A DNA stretch of 64,000 bases from Stenotrophomonas sp. 610A2 (GTDB lineage: Bacteria; Pseudomonadota; Gammaproteobacteria; Xanthomonadales; Xanthomonadaceae). Below are positions 10,355-22,260 of the stretch, in pieces (positions within the stretch are counted from its first letter, which is position 1; every line of letters starts with the position of its first letter). Position numbers and translations under genes: made by a program. The DNA is taken from the NCBI RefSeq assembly GCF_030549615.1, contig NZ_CP130832.1:992001-1056000 (forward strand), given 5' to 3'. Under the pieces are notes generated by a model. That model had not been told where the DNA came from and searched no databases. It saw only the letters and a list, made by a program, of their open reading frames with translations.

Positions 10355-11079
10355 ATGCCGTCCTGCGCATGCTCGCCTGGTTGCTGGCCATCGCCCTGGT
10401 GGTATTGCCGGTGGTTGCGGTGGTCAACGGCTGGGTCGGTGCCGAGCGCTGGCCGCTGGCCAAGCTGCGCGTGCACGGCGAGTTCAAGCGCGTGCCGCCC
10501 GAGGATCTGCAGAAGGCCTTGCTGCCATATGCACGCTCGGGCTTCTTCGCGGTGAAGTTGCAGGACGCGCAGGCGGCAGTGGAAAAGCTGCCGTGGGTGG
10601 AGAGCGCGCAGGTCCGCAAGCAGTGGCCGGATGTGCTGGAAGTGAGCATCGTCGAGCACCGTCCGTTTGCACGTTGGGGCAAGGATCGGCTGCTGTCCGA
10701 GCAGGGCCGCTTGTTCGCGGTACCGCACGGTCTGGAGCACGCGCCGCTGCCCGAACTCGATGGCCCCGATGGCATGACCACCGAAGTGGTCGAGCTGTAC
10801 AACGATTCCCGCGCACTGTTCGCACCGGCCGGTGTGGACGTACGCAAAGTGGTGATGGATGCGCGTGGCAGCTGGTCGCTGGGGCTGGATAACGGCACCG
10901 AAGTGGTCATCGGTCGCAACGATGCACGCTCGCGTCTGAGCCGCTTCGTGCGCGTACTGCCGCAGCTGACCCGCACCCAGGTGCCGATCGTTCGCGCCGA
11001 CCTACGCTACACCAATGGATTCACGCTGAGCTGGGGAACCCCACCGCCGGCAACAAAGCAGACGCAGGAAAGGACATGA
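10351..11079 (+). CDS. ftsQ: cell division protein FtsQ
   Basis: FtsQ is a bitopic divisome protein that links early and late division proteins and binds FtsB/FtsL. From the ATG at 10351 the product is 242 residues. It has a membrane helix at about 6-25 and a POTRA domain (about 35-105) containing the K-L-R-V-H-G-E-F and V-E-S-A-Q-V-R-K-Q-W-P motifs. A beta domain follows, ending with A-D-L-R-Y-T-N-G-F. The cytoplasmic N-terminus is very short, as in other xanthomonads. The stop overlaps the ftsA start as ATGA. Confidence 0.93.
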   Translation: MNAVLRMLAWLLAIALVVLPVVAVVNGWVGAERWPLAKLRVHGEFKRVPPEDLQKALLPYARSGFFAVKLQDAQAAVEKLPWVESAQVRKQWPDVLEVSIVEHRPFARWGKDRLLSEQGRLFAVPHGLEHAPLPELDGPDGMTTEVVELYNDSRALFAPAGVDVRKVVMDARGSWSLGLDNGTEVVIGRNDARSRLSRFVRVLPQLTRTQVPIVRADLRYTNGFTLSWGTPPPATKQTQERT

Positions 11080-12311
11080 ACCGCAAGGGAGACAAATCAC
11101 TGATCGTTGGCCTGGATATCGGCACCTCCAAGGTGGTGGCGTTGGTCGGCGAGTACTCGCCGGGCAGCCCGATCGAGGTCATCGGCATCGGCTCGCATGA
11201 GTCGCGCGGTCTCAAGCGCGGCGTGGTGGTGGATATCGAATCCACCGTACAGTCGATCCAGCGCGCCATCGAAGAAGCCGAGCTGATGGCCGGCTGCGAG
11301 ATCCGTTCGGTGTACGCCTCGATCTCCGGCAACCACGTGCAGTGCCGCAACTCGCAGGGCATCACTCCGATCCGCGAAGGCGAAGTGAGCTGGGGCGATC
11401 TGGATCGCGTGCTGGAAGCGGCCAAGGCCGTGGCCATCCCCGCTGACCAGAAGATCCTGCATGCGATCCCGCGCGAGTACGTGCTCGACGATTCGCAGGA
11501 GGGCATCCGCAACCCGGTCGGCATGACCGGCGTGCGCCTGGAAGTGCATGCCCACCTGGTGGTGTGCGCACAGTCAGCCGCCGCCAACGTCAGCAAGTGC
11601 GTGCAGCGATGCGGCCTGCAGGTGGACGATCTGGTGCTGTCCTCGCTGGCCTCCAGCGTTGCCGTGCTGACCGCCGACGAGCGCGAGCTCGGCGTGGTGA
11701 TGGTCGACATCGGCGCCGGCACCACCGACATCGCGGTATTCATCCAGGGCGCGATCTGCCACACCGCATCGCTGCCGATTGCCGGTGACCACGTCACCAA
11801 CGACATCGCCCACATGCTGCGCACGCCAACGCCGGAAGCGGAGCAGATCAAGGTGCGTTACGCCTGTGCGCTGGCGCAGATGGCAACGGCCGAGGAAAGC
11901 ATCCAGGTGCCGTCGGTCGGCGATCGCCCGCCGCGTCGCATGCCGCGTCATTCACTGGCGCAGGCAGTGCAGGGCCGTTACGAGGAAATCTTCGAGATGG
12001 TGCAGGCCGAACTGCGCCGCTCGGGCTTCGAGGAAATGGTGCGCGCTGGCTTGGTGCTCAGCGGCGGCGCCTCGAAGATGGAAGGCGTGGTCGAGTTGGC
12101 CGAGGAGATGCTGCAGATGCCGGTACGCGTGGGCATCCCGCAGCACGTCACCGGGCTGGGCGAAGTGGTTGGCAATCCAGTGCACGCCACCGGCGTCGGC
12201 CTGCTGCTGATGGGCAGCCAGATCGAACACCCGCGTCGCCCGTCGCTGCCCACTGGGCGCGCCGGCAGCATGTTCAACAAATTGAAGAATTGGTTCCGCG
12301 GCGAGTTCTGA
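11076..12311 (+). CDS. ftsA: cell division protein FtsA
   Basis: FtsA is the actin-like ATPase that tethers FtsZ to the inner membrane and recruits later division proteins. The product is 411 residues. Phosphate-1 (G-L-D-I-G-T-S-K-V) lies near the N-terminus, phosphate-2 is D-I-G-A-G-T-T-D near residue 210, and the adenosine motif is L-S-G-G-A-S. The 1C domain lies between the first two. The C-terminal amphipathic membrane-targeting helix is visible as F-N-K-L-K-N-W-F-R. It overlaps ftsQ by four bases and is separated from ftsZ by 217 bases, the first real gap in the cluster. Confidence 0.97.
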   Translation: MNRKGDKSLIVGLDIGTSKVVALVGEYSPGSPIEVIGIGSHESRGLKRGVVVDIESTVQSIQRAIEEAELMAGCEIRSVYASISGNHVQCRNSQGITPIREGEVSWGDLDRVLEAAKAVAIPADQKILHAIPREYVLDDSQEGIRNPVGMTGVRLEVHAHLVVCAQSAAANVSKCVQRCGLQVDDLVLSSLASSVAVLTADERELGVVMVDIGAGTTDIAVFIQGAICHTASLPIAGDHVTNDIAHMLRTPTPEAEQIKVRYACALAQMATAEESIQVPSVGDRPPRRMPRHSLAQAVQGRYEEIFEMVQAELRRSGFEEMVRAGLVLSGGASKMEGVVELAEEMLQMPVRVGIPQHVTGLGEVVGNPVHATGVGLLLMGSQIEHPRRPSLPTGRAGSMFNKLKNWFRGEF

Positions 12312-12528
12312 TCGCGGTACTGGTGGTAGAGCAGTGAGGCAGTCAGAAGGGCAAGCAGTAAGGCAAGACGAAGTGCTGTAACGCAGTCATTGAAGCAAGC
12401 AACAACCACCGTGCAGGGGCAACCCGAAGCGGTATACCTAAAACAACTCGCCGGTGCGGGCGGGCGCAGAAGGAGAAGGATTCTTCCCGGATGCCCGAAC
12501 CAATCACGGCAATAGAGAGGACATGGAC

Positions 12529-13755
12529 ATGGCGCATTTCGAACTGATTGAAAAGATGGCACCGAACGCGGTGATCAAGGTCGTTGGCGTGGGCGGCGGC
12601 GGCGGCAACGCCGTGGCGCACATGGTCAACAGCAGCGTGGATGGCGTGGAATTCATCACCGCCAACACCGACTCGCAGGCCATCAAGAATTGTGGCGCCA
12701 AGCTGCAGCTGCAGCTGGGTACCAACGTAACCAAGGGTCTGGGCGCAGGCGCAAACCCGGAAGTCGGCCGCCAGGCCGCACTGGAAGACCGTGAGCGCAT
12801 CATGGACGCCCTGCAGGGCGCGGACATGGTGTTCATCACCGCCGGCATGGGCGGCGGCACCGGCACCGGTGCTGCACCGGTGGTGGCACAGCTGGCCAAG
12901 GAAATGGGCATCCTGACCGTGGCCGTGGTCACCAAGCCGTTCCCGTTCGAAGGCCGTCGCCGCATGCAGGTGGCGCTGAAGGGCATCGAGGAGCTGAGCC
13001 AGCACGTCGATTCGCTGATCACCATCCCGAACGAAAAGCTGATCACCGTGCTCGGCCGCAACGCCACCATGGTGCAGGCTTTCCGTGCTGCCAATGACGT
13101 GCTGCAGGGCGCCGTGCAGGGCATCGCCGACCTGATCGTGCGTCCGGGCCTGATCAACGTCGACTTCGCCGACGTGCGCACCGTGATGTCGGAAATGGGC
13201 CTGGCAATGATGGGCACCGGCACTGCACGTGGCGATGACCGCGCCCAGGCCGCTGCCGAAGCCGCGATCCAGAATCCGTTGCTGGACGACGTGAACCTGG
13301 CCGGCGCCAATGGCGTGCTGGTCAACATCAGCGCCGGCACCGACATCACCATGAGCGAGTTCGACGAAATCGGTCGCACCGTGCATGCCTTCGCTTCGGA
13401 AGACGCCACTGTTGTGATCGGCACCGTGATCGATCCGGATCTGGGTGACGAGATCAAGGTGACCGTGGTTGCCACCGGCCTGAACCGTGCCGTTGCCAAG
13501 AACGCACAGCGTCCGGGCGAGCGCGGCCCGATCAAGCTGGTGCGTAACGCCACCACCGGCCAGGCCGAGTTCGACGAGTACGAGAGCCCGGCCGATGCCG
13601 TGGCCAAGGCTGTGGGTCACACCATGGGCATGGGCCTGCGTCGTCCGAGTTCGGACACCGTTTCTGCTTCCAGCTCGTCGGCGTCGTCGGCTGCTGCAGA
13701 GCTGCCGAATGACTACCTGGACATCCCGGCGTTCCTGCGCCGCCAGGCTGACTGA
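12529..13755 (+). CDS. ftsZ: cell division protein FtsZ
   Basis: FtsZ is the tubulin-like GTPase that forms the division ring. The product is 408 residues from the ATG at 12529, which has an AGAGG ribosome binding site 8 bases upstream; an ATG at 12523 is too close to that site. The nucleotide-binding G-G-G-T-G-T-G signature is near residue 105, with G-V-G-G-G-G-G-N near residue 20. A serine-rich linker leads to the C-terminal peptide [12 protein letters not shown] that binds FtsA and other partners. The 217-base gap upstream probably holds a promoter of its own, but I see no unambiguous one. Confidence 0.98.
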   Translation: MAHFELIEKMAPNAVIKVVGVGGGGGNAVAHMVNSSVDGVEFITANTDSQAIKNCGAKLQLQLGTNVTKGLGAGANPEVGRQAALEDRERIMDALQGADMVFITAGMGGGTGTGAAPVVAQLAKEMGILTVAVVTKPFPFEGRRRMQVALKGIEELSQHVDSLITIPNEKLITVLGRNATMVQAFRAANDVLQGAVQGIADLIVRPGLINVDFADVRTVMSEMGLAMMGTGTARGDDRAQAAAEAAIQNPLLDDVNLAGANGVLVNISAGTDITMSEFDEIGRTVHAFASEDATVVIGTVIDPDLGDEIKVTVVATGLNRAVAKNAQRPGERGPIKLVRNATTGQAEFDEYESPADAVAKAVGHTMGMGLRRPSSDTVSASSSSASSAAAELPNDYLDIPAFLRRQAD

Positions 13756-14039
13756 TGCGGTAGCGGGGGCCATCCAGGCCCGATCATCGCGTGCGCCGGC
13801 AACGGCGCCGTGGGTCGGACTGGTCGGCGCCTGGAAACAGAGCTGATACGTCGGGGCTGTCCACCCCGGCGGGAATACCATGTCCTTTATCGCCGGGCCA
13901 AGGCCGGCCCGGCGATATTTTCGGTACTGGACGGAAGCTGACGGCCGAATCTGGCGCTGCGAAGGGCGCGTGTTAACGCGTGTTATTCTTGTTTGTCCCC
14001 CTGGCTGCGCCTGCGCGGCCCCTCCGGCCTTACATACAC
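13756..14039. other. ftsZ-lpxC intergenic region
   Basis: This 284-base gap separates ftsZ from lpxC. No convincing ORF is present. The final 70 bases contain a GTTAAC followed by TGTTATTCT, a plausible extended -10 for an lpxC promoter, but no good -35 can be fixed by eye. A pyrimidine-rich leader of about 50 bases precedes the lpxC ATG and there is no strong ribosome binding site. Confidence 0.4.
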
Positions 14040-14951
14040 ATGATCCAGCAACGCACTCTCAAGAACACGATCCGCGCTACCGGCGTCGGCCTGCACAGCG
14101 GTGACAAGGTCTATATGACCCTGCGCCCGGCACCGGTCGACCATGGCATCGTGTTCCGTCGAGTGGACCTGGACCCGGTGGTGGAAGTCCCGGCACGTGC
14201 CGATCTGGTCACCGAAGTCACCCTGTGTACCGGTTTGACCTGTGAAGGCGCGAAGATCCAGACCGTTGAGCACCTGATGTCGGCCCTGGCCGGCCTCGGC
14301 GTGGACAACGTCATCGTCGAGCTGTCCTCGGCCGAGCTGCCGATCATGGACGGCTCCTCTGGCCCGTTCGTGTTCCTGCTGCAGTCGGCGGGCATCGTCG
14401 AGCAGGGCGCGGCCAAGCGTTTCCTGCGTATCCTCAAGACGGTGGAAGTACGTGACGGCGACAAGATCGCCCGTTTCGAACCGTACGAAGGCTACAAGCT
14501 GGGTTTCACCATCCAGTTCGATCACCCGATGATCCCGGCCAAGCAGTCGCGGGTGGAGATCGAGTTCTCCTCCGCCGCCTACATCAAGGAAATCTCGCGC
14601 GCCCGTACCTTCGGCTTCATGCGTGACCTTGAGTACATGCGTGAGCGCAACCTGGGCCTGGGCGGCTCGATGGACAACGCCATCGTGCTGGACGAGTTCC
14701 GCGTGCTGAACGATGACGGCCTGCGTTACACCGACGAATTCGTCCGCCACAAGATCCTGGACGCCATCGGCGACCTGTATCTGGCCGGTGGGCAGGTGCT
14801 GGGCGCCTACGAGGGCTTCAAGTCCGGGCATGCGCTCAACAACAAGCTGGTGCGTGCCCTTCTGGCCGACCAGACAGCCTGGGAATGGGCCAGCTACGAC
14901 TCGCCGGCCGCCGCCGAGCCGGTGCTGTACGGCATCCCGGCCTACGCCTAA
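14040..14951 (+). CDS. lpxC: UDP-3-O-acyl-N-acetylglucosamine deacetylase LpxC
   Basis: LpxC is the zinc deacetylase that commits UDP-3-O-acyl-GlcNAc to lipid A synthesis. The product is 303 residues, standard length. Zinc ligands are visible as the H in V-E-H-L-M-S-A-L near residue 79 and as the H and D of H-K-I-L-D-A-I-G-D near residue 237. The N-terminal G-V-G-L-H-S-G motif and the G-H-A-L-N-N near the end are also typical. The chosen ATG gives the usual M-I-Q-Q-R-T-L-K-N start. It follows ftsZ, the conserved gammaproteobacterial order. Confidence 0.98.
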   Translation: MIQQRTLKNTIRATGVGLHSGDKVYMTLRPAPVDHGIVFRRVDLDPVVEVPARADLVTEVTLCTGLTCEGAKIQTVEHLMSALAGLGVDNVIVELSSAELPIMDGSSGPFVFLLQSAGIVEQGAAKRFLRILKTVEVRDGDKIARFEPYEGYKLGFTIQFDHPMIPAKQSRVEIEFSSAAYIKEISRARTFGFMRDLEYMRERNLGLGGSMDNAIVLDEFRVLNDDGLRYTDEFVRHKILDAIGDLYLAGGQVLGAYEGFKSGHALNNKLVRALLADQTAWEWASYDSPAAAEPVLYGIPAYA

Positions 14952-15178
14952 GTTAAATAGCGGTTAGGACCTAGGAGACGTGGCCTTCACAGGTTACGAC
15001 TAGTCCTAATTGTCATCATTGTGTGAACCCGATCCGGGTTTCAGTCTGAATTTAACTATTAATTAACAAAAGACTAACTCCTTCGCTGCATTCCGCGGCT
15101 AGGATTCCTGCTGGCTTCAATCCGGTCCGTAGAGACGACCGGGTGGAGACCGGGGCCAAACAGGCCTCCGGTGACCCT
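14952..15178. other. lpxC-dciA convergent intergenic region with hairpins
   Basis: This AT-richer 227-base gap lies between convergent genes. It holds a short hairpin formed by AACCCG-ATC-CGGGTT at about 15025-15042, and a longer-range pair, TTAGGAC near 14964 with GTCCTAA near 15003. Neither is followed by a clean T-run, so I call them structured sequence and not proven terminators. No ORF of note is present. Confidence 0.4.
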
Positions 15179-15613
15179 TCAGGACTTTGTTGATTTCACA
15201 TCCTGCAGGGCAGCCAAGGCGTCGCGCAGTCCTTTGTGCGTGGTTTCGCTTACTGCTGTGCTGCGTTGATCGTTTCGCACTGGGGAGTGCGCAGACGCAG
15301 TCGCAGTCTTGACGGTCACCCGGGTGGCCGTCAGCCCGATGGATCGGGCCGCGTCGAGCAGCTGGTCTTCGGCAAGCCTTACTTTGGCGTGCCACACCGG
15401 CGATTCGACGAGAAAAACGAGGTGTTCGCCGTCCACATTGGCCAACCGGCAACGGTTTGCCAGCGCCGGCGGCAAATGGGGGCGCAATTGCCGGTCCATC
15501 GCATCGAGCCACAGGGCTCGGCGCAGCGGATTACCTGCTTTGTCCGCCATCGCCGCTTCCAGCGCCTGTTTGGGCGCGGAACGGGAACGAACACTGGATT
15601 TCGGCTCTGACAT
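15179..15613 (-). CDS. dciA: DUF721 family protein, DciA-type helicase loader
   Basis: DUF721 proteins of the DciA type are helicase-associated proteins that help load the replicative DnaB helicase in bacteria lacking DnaC. The 144-residue product has the domain core at about 45-110, including L-V-F-L-V-E-S-P-V-W-H-A-K-V-R and a following L-L-D-A-A-R helix. The tail is charged and probably disordered. The lpxC-dciA-M23-secA neighbourhood is shared with pseudomonads and xanthomonads, which supports the call. It runs opposite to its neighbours and starts only 12 bases from the divergent M23 gene, so the two promoters must overlap coding sequence. A shorter start at 15550 is possible. Confidence 0.8.
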   Translation of the reverse strand: MSEPKSSVRSRSAPKQALEAAMADKAGNPLRRALWLDAMDRQLRPHLPPALANRCRLANVDGEHLVFLVESPVWHAKVRLAEDQLLDAARSIGLTATRVTVKTATASAHSPVRNDQRSTAVSETTHKGLRDALAALQDVKSTKS

Positions 15614-15625
15614 AAGAATTTTTCA

Positions 15626-16576
15626 ATGACATTTAAAAAGATCGTAATCAAAACGCGTGAACAGAAGGCCAAGACGCCGCTTTCACGCGTTCAGATGTTC
15701 TTCGAGGATCGTCCTCAAGCCCTGTTGGGTAGCGTACTTGGCCTTGGCTGCCTGATGGGCGTGGCCCTGAGCTTCGCCATCGGCATGGCCGGCGACGCGG
15801 CGCTGCAGTCCAAGGTTGACCACCAGGAGCAGGAGCTGGCCAAGGTTCGCGCCGATGCGCAGACCCAGGTCAACGCACTGGCCGCCCGCCTCGGCGAGCT
15901 GCAGGCGCAGGCGACCCGGCTCAATGCGCTGGGTGAGCGCCTGACCCAGATGGGCAAGCTGGAAGACGGCGAGTTCGACTTCCAGGAAACCCCGGGTATG
16001 GGTGAAGGCGAGCCCGGCCCGACCCAGGATATCCCGGTCAGCGCGGTAAACAGTGACTTACAGGTGCTGGAGCAGCGTTTCGCTGCTTCAGGCAAGCAGT
16101 TGTCGGTGATGGAATCGCTGCTGTTCGACCACCAGCTCGAGCAGAACGCCGTGCCCTCGCGCATGCCGATCCGCAACACCTACGTCACCTCCAGCTTCGG
16201 TGGCCGTGCTGACCCGTTCGGCCGCGGTGTGGGCAATCACAAGGGCATGGACTTCCACGCCCGCGTTGGCGACCCGGTATTGGCCGTTGCCGATGGCGTG
16301 GTCAGCTTCTCCGGGGTCAAGGGCGGTTACGGCAATGTGGTCGAGATTGACCACGGCAATGGATACAAGACCCTGTACGCACACAATTCGCGCTTGACCG
16401 TGCGTGAAGGTGGCCTGGTCCGTGCCGGTCAGGAAGTGGCCAAGGCCGGCTCCACTGGCCGTTCCACCGGTGCCCACGTCCATTTCGAGGTCTGGCAGAA
16501 CGGCGTGGTGATGAATCCGCGCAAATTCCTCGGCGAGGGTGGCAATACGCCGGTTGGCCGGGTCAGCCGCGGCTGA
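15626..16576 (+). CDS. M23 (LytM-type) envelope metallopeptidase
   Basis: This is a membrane-anchored periplasmic peptidase of the LytM/M23 family. The 316-residue product has a basic cytoplasmic start, one membrane helix at about 35-55, a coiled coil at about 65-115, an acidic linker and a C-terminal M23 domain at about 180-305. The zinc site looks complete: N-H-K-G-M-D-F (H and D) and H-V-H-F-E-V near the end, so it should be catalytically competent and not just a regulatory LytM protein. It is divergent from dciA and upstream of secA. The ribosome binding site is weak at the chosen ATG; other starts further in would still keep the membrane helix. Confidence 0.9.
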   Translation: MTFKKIVIKTREQKAKTPLSRVQMFFEDRPQALLGSVLGLGCLMGVALSFAIGMAGDAALQSKVDHQEQELAKVRADAQTQVNALAARLGELQAQATRLNALGERLTQMGKLEDGEFDFQETPGMGEGEPGPTQDIPVSAVNSDLQVLEQRFAASGKQLSVMESLLFDHQLEQNAVPSRMPIRNTYVTSSFGGRADPFGRGVGNHKGMDFHARVGDPVLAVADGVVSFSGVKGGYGNVVEIDHGNGYKTLYAHNSRLTVREGGLVRAGQEVAKAGSTGRSTGAHVHFEVWQNGVVMNPRKFLGEGGNTPVGRVSRG

Positions 16577-16583
16577 TGGGTGG

Positions 16584-16611
16584 CAAGTCAGCTCCGGCTG
16601 ACTTGTTTCGG
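16584..16611 (+). terminator. hairpin after the M23 peptidase gene
   Basis: A nine-base-pair stem, CAAGTCAGC-TCCG-GCTGACTTG, is followed by TTTC just downstream of the M23 stop. The T-run is short, so termination may be partial. Confidence 0.55.
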
Positions 16612-16616
16612 GGTGC

Positions 16617-16690
16617 TTGAAACCCAAGCGTTCGCCCCAAGCTACAATAGGCGTTGCCATCGACAGGGCGCATTGCGCCCTGTTTCGTTT
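16617..16690 (+). promoter_or_regulatory. putative secA promoter and leader hairpin
   Basis: A good -10 (TACAAT, 16643-16648) lies about 105 bases before secA, with TTGAAA at 16617-16622 as a possible but distant (20-base spacer) -35. Within the leader, ACAGGGCGCA-TT-GCGCCCTGT (16663-16683) makes a strong hairpin followed by TTCGTTT, which could act as an attenuator. No secM-like ORF was seen in the leader. Confidence 0.4.
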
Positions 16691-16753
16691 GTGACCGGTG
16701 AACCCAGGGGGTGAGCCAGGTCGCACGGCATTTCATTCAAACCGGTTCCTTCA

Positions 16754-19465
<2,712 letters not shown>

Positions 19466-19471
19466 GAAGAA

Positions 19472-19498
19472 GCCCCGCCAAGTGCGGGGCTTTTTTTT
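19472..19498 (+). terminator. Rho-independent terminator after secA
   Basis: GCCCCGC-CAAGT-GCGGGGC is followed by eight T residues, starting seven bases after the secA stop. This is a textbook intrinsic terminator. Confidence 0.93.
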
Positions 19499-19510
19499 GA
19501 GCGCCGCCCT

Positions 19511-19688
19511 GTAGTGCCGAGCCATGCTCGGCAGGGCTTCACCGGTAATGCCCCTGCCGAGCATGGCTCGGCACTACAGGTGATCACCATGTGGGAGCGG
19601 CGTCAGCCGCGAAGCTGGGCATCCTGCCGGGCGAGCCATCTCTACACTCTGATGGTGCATCTGCTTCGCGGCAGACGCCGCTCCTACA
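19511..19688. repeat. SMAG inverted dimer followed by an AGCGGCGT...GCCGCGAAGC palindrome pair
   Basis: Two copies of the GTAGTGCCGAGCCATGCTCGG motif face each other (19511-19534 and 19554-19577). They are followed by a second family: GTGGGAGCGGCGTCAGCCGCGAAGC at 19591 pairs with GCTTCGCGGCAGACGCCGCTCCTAC ending at 19686. Both can fold into long hairpins. They fill the gap between secA and the MutT-ThiE gene. Confidence 0.88.
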
Positions 19689-19764
19689 AAATGGCGCCGT
19701 TCCGGTATGGATGCAGCGCAGCGAACGATTGCACCAACAGCCCTGTTTTCGGCATGCTCAAGGC

Positions 19765-20709
19765 ATGACATCCCCTTCACGCTCGATCCACGTCGTGGCC
19801 GCCGTCATCACCGACGCGCGTGGCCGCATCCTGCTCAACCGGCGTACCGGCGATAGCGACATGGCCGGTCTCTGGGAGTTCCCCGGCGGCAAGCGCGAGC
19901 CGGGCGAGACCTCGGAGCAGGCGCTGGCACGTGAACTGCGCGAGGAGCTTGGCATCGAGGCTGAGATCGGCGAGTGGGTGATGGACGTGCCGCAGATCTA
20001 CCCGGACAAGCGCCTGCGCCTGGAAGTACGCACTGTGCGCCAGTGGAAAGGCACGGCGCGTGGGCGCGAAGGCCAGGCCATCACCTGGGTTACCCCGGAC
20101 AAGCTGTCGCGCTATTCGATGCCGCCGGCCGATCTGCCGGTGGTGGCGGCCTTGCGCCAACCCTGCCACTACCTGGTCACGCCTGAGCCGACCGAGGGCG
20201 ATGAGGCTTGGCTGGCGTCGATCGAGGCCGCCATTGCCGGTGGCATCCGCCGCATCCAGCTGCGCACCCCTCTGGCGCCGAACCGCGAGGCCTTGGCCAG
20301 AACCGTGGTCGAGCGCTTCGGCAAGCAGGTGGAAGTACTGATCAACCGCGACATCGCCCTGGCCAAGGCGCTGGGCGTTGGCGTGCACCTGGGCAGCGAG
20401 CAGGTGGTGCAACTGCAGGCGCGGCCGTTGCCGGAGACATCGCTGGTAGCCGCGTCCTGCCACGACCTTGCACAGCTGCAGGCGGCACAACAGCTGGGCT
20501 GTGATTTCGCAGTGCTGGGGCCAGTGCGGGCAACCGCTACCCATCCAGAGGCCGCGGGTCTTGGCTGGGGCGCATTCGTTGAACTGCGCGAGCGGGTATC
20601 GCTGCCGATCTATGCAATCGGCGGGATGGCGGCTGCTGATGTCGAGACCGCACGCAGGCATGGTGCTCTGGGCGTGGCCGCGATTCGCTCGCTGTGGCCG
20701 CGGGCCTGA
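19765..20709 (+). CDS. MutT-type Nudix hydrolase / ThiE-like fusion
   Basis: This is a two-domain protein of 314 residues. The N-terminal Nudix domain (about 8-130) has the box G-K-R-E-P-G-E-x7-R-E-L-R-E-E-L-G, as in MutT, which removes 8-oxo-dGTP from the nucleotide pool. The C-terminal domain (about 135-312) resembles thiamine phosphate synthase, with a TIM-barrel ending in I-G-G-M and a G-P-V-x-x-T motif. This fusion is known in gammaproteobacteria near secA. The role of the ThiE-like half is not established and I would not claim thiamine synthesis. The start at 19765 gives the usual short lead to the Nudix fold. Confidence 0.9.
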   Translation: MTSPSRSIHVVAAVITDARGRILLNRRTGDSDMAGLWEFPGGKREPGETSEQALARELREELGIEAEIGEWVMDVPQIYPDKRLRLEVRTVRQWKGTARGREGQAITWVTPDKLSRYSMPPADLPVVAALRQPCHYLVTPEPTEGDEAWLASIEAAIAGGIRRIQLRTPLAPNREALARTVVERFGKQVEVLINRDIALAKALGVGVHLGSEQVVQLQARPLPETSLVAASCHDLAQLQAAQQLGCDFAVLGPVRATATHPEAAGLGWGAFVELRERVSLPIYAIGGMAAADVETARRHGALGVAAIRSLWPRA

Positions 20710-20730
20710 GCAGCTGCAGGCGTAGCGCGC

Positions 20731-21351
20731 TTACAGCGTGATCCAGAAGCAGTTGTATTGGCGGCGCAGGTGCAGGATGGTCCGCGTTGGCGTGGCGCTG
20801 CGTGGCAAGGTCTGCTCCAGTCGCAACGCGATGGGGCGCCGTGGGCCAGTTGGAGCATTGCTGATGACGTGCACGTCGGGATACGTAGTGCTTGCCTGCG
20901 TGTGATCGATCGGTGTTCCGTCGGTATAGGTGAACGGTTCGGTCGGCGCGGGAACGTAAGCCGGCTCTTCGGGAAATACCGGCGCGATGTCGATCAGCGG
21001 ACGCTGCACGATTTCATCCAGCCTATCCATGACCCGGGTAGCGGCGGCGCTGGAAAGCCCGTTCCACAGATAGATGCCGGAGAGTCGATTGGGATCGCGC
21101 GCATCGGCCGCCGATTGGATCTGCGCGACCAGTTCGCTGAGCCGTCGTGCGCAGCTGTCGCGGTACAAACCACTGCCGCCGACCGCACGCGGATTGGGCA
21201 GCAGTCGCGCGCGTGCGCCCATCACTTCGCAGGGCTTGTCACCGTAGACGGTTTGCCCCTGCGCATTGGTGCAACGGTTGATCTGTTGCGCACGCGCGTC
21301 GAACACCGCCAGGGCGGGAAAGGTCAGCAACAGGAGTAACAGCAGGCGCAT
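20731..21351 (-). CDS. exported protein with an N-terminal DUF4124-like segment
   Basis: From the ATG at 21351 the product is 206 residues with a clear Sec signal peptide: seven leucines, then a cut near D-A-R-A-Q. The mature start has a DUF4124-like pattern, with a cysteine, an asparagine/glycine turn, T-V-Y-G-D-K-P-C, as in many small xanthomonad periplasmic proteins. The rest contains two more cysteines and a proline-rich region and matches nothing that I recognise. In-frame starts upstream (21375, 21429) would spoil the signal peptide. It lies downstream of metF on the same strand with a 46-base gap, but a functional link is not evident. Confidence 0.7.
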   Translation of the reverse strand: MRLLLLLLLTFPALAVFDARAQQINRCTNAQGQTVYGDKPCEVMGARARLLPNPRAVGGSGLYRDSCARRLSELVAQIQSAADARDPNRLSGIYLWNGLSSAAATRVMDRLDEIVQRPLIDIAPVFPEEPAYVPAPTEPFTYTDGTPIDHTQASTTYPDVHVISNAPTGPRRPIALRLEQTLPRSATPTRTILHLRRQYNCFWITL

Positions 21352-21397
21352 CGGCCAAGGGTAGCGGTTGGCCATGCGCGCAGGAAGTGATGACCGC

Positions 21398-22228
21398 TCA
21401 GCTTCGGCCAATGCGCTCCAGCACGGCATTGGTCGGCTTGGCCAGATTCAGCGTGTAGAAGTGCAGCGACGGTGCGCCACCTGCGATCAGTCGCTCGCAC
21501 AACCCGGCGACGACATCGGCACCGAATTCACGGACAGCTTCAGCGTCGTCGCCGTAGGCCTGCATGCGCTTGCTGACCCAGCGCGGAATCTCGGCGCCAC
21601 ACTGTTCGGAGAAACGGCGCAGCTGGCTGAAGTTGGAGATCGGCATGATGCCGGGAATGATCGGCACCTCCACGCCCAGCTTGCGTGCCGCATCGAGGAA
21701 GTGGAAGTAGGCGTCGGCGTTGTAGAAGTACTGGGTGATGGCGGCATCGGCACCGGCATCGATCTTGGTCTTGAAATGGCGTAGATCGGTGAGTGCGTCG
21801 CTGGCCTGCGGGTGGGTTTCCGGATAGGCGCCTACTTCGATGCGGAAGGCGTCGCCATGCTCGGCGCGGATGAAGGCGATGAGCTCGGACGCATAGCGCA
21901 GGTCGCCCGGGAAACCCATGCCCGAGGGCAGGTCGCCACGCAGGGCGACGATGCGCTTTACGCCAATGGCACGGTAGAGCTTGAGCAGCTCACGGATTTC
22001 CTCGCGGGTGCCACCGACGCAGGACAGGTGTGGCGCCGCCTGCAGGCCGTGGTGCTGGTTGAGGTGGCGCACGGTCTCGGAGGTATAGCTCAGGGTCGAG
22101 CCGCCGGCCCCAAAGGTGCACGACACGTATTCCGGCGCATGGCTCTTGAGCTTGGCGGCGGTACGGTCCAGCTGGGCGCGCTGGTCATCGGTCTTGGGCG
22201 GGTAGAACTCGAAACTGAGCGCGGTCAT
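21398..22228 (-). CDS. metF: 5,10-methylenetetrahydrofolate reductase MetF
   Basis: MetF is a flavoprotein that reduces 5,10-methylene-THF to 5-methyl-THF, the methyl donor for methionine synthesis. The 276-residue product is standard for the bacterial catalytic domain. It shows the S-F-E-F-Y-P-P-K start with the catalytic glutamate, T-F-G-A-G-G-S-T, the L-R-G-D-L-P flavin region and T-Q-Y-F-Y-N-A. It is transcribed alone from a good promoter about 33 bases upstream that contains a perfect palindrome. ahcY and metK of the same cycle lie about 24 kb and 36 kb away. Confidence 0.96.
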   Translation of the reverse strand: MTALSFEFYPPKTDDQRAQLDRTAAKLKSHAPEYVSCTFGAGGSTLSYTSETVRHLNQHHGLQAAPHLSCVGGTREEIRELLKLYRAIGVKRIVALRGDLPSGMGFPGDLRYASELIAFIRAEHGDAFRIEVGAYPETHPQASDALTDLRHFKTKIDAGADAAITQYFYNADAYFHFLDAARKLGVEVPIIPGIMPISNFSQLRRFSEQCGAEIPRWVSKRMQAYGDDAEAVREFGADVVAGLCERLIAGGAPSLHFYTLNLAKPTNAVLERIGRS

Positions 22229-22260
22229 TGGAAGCGGCCGGGTCTGACGGGATGCGGGTG

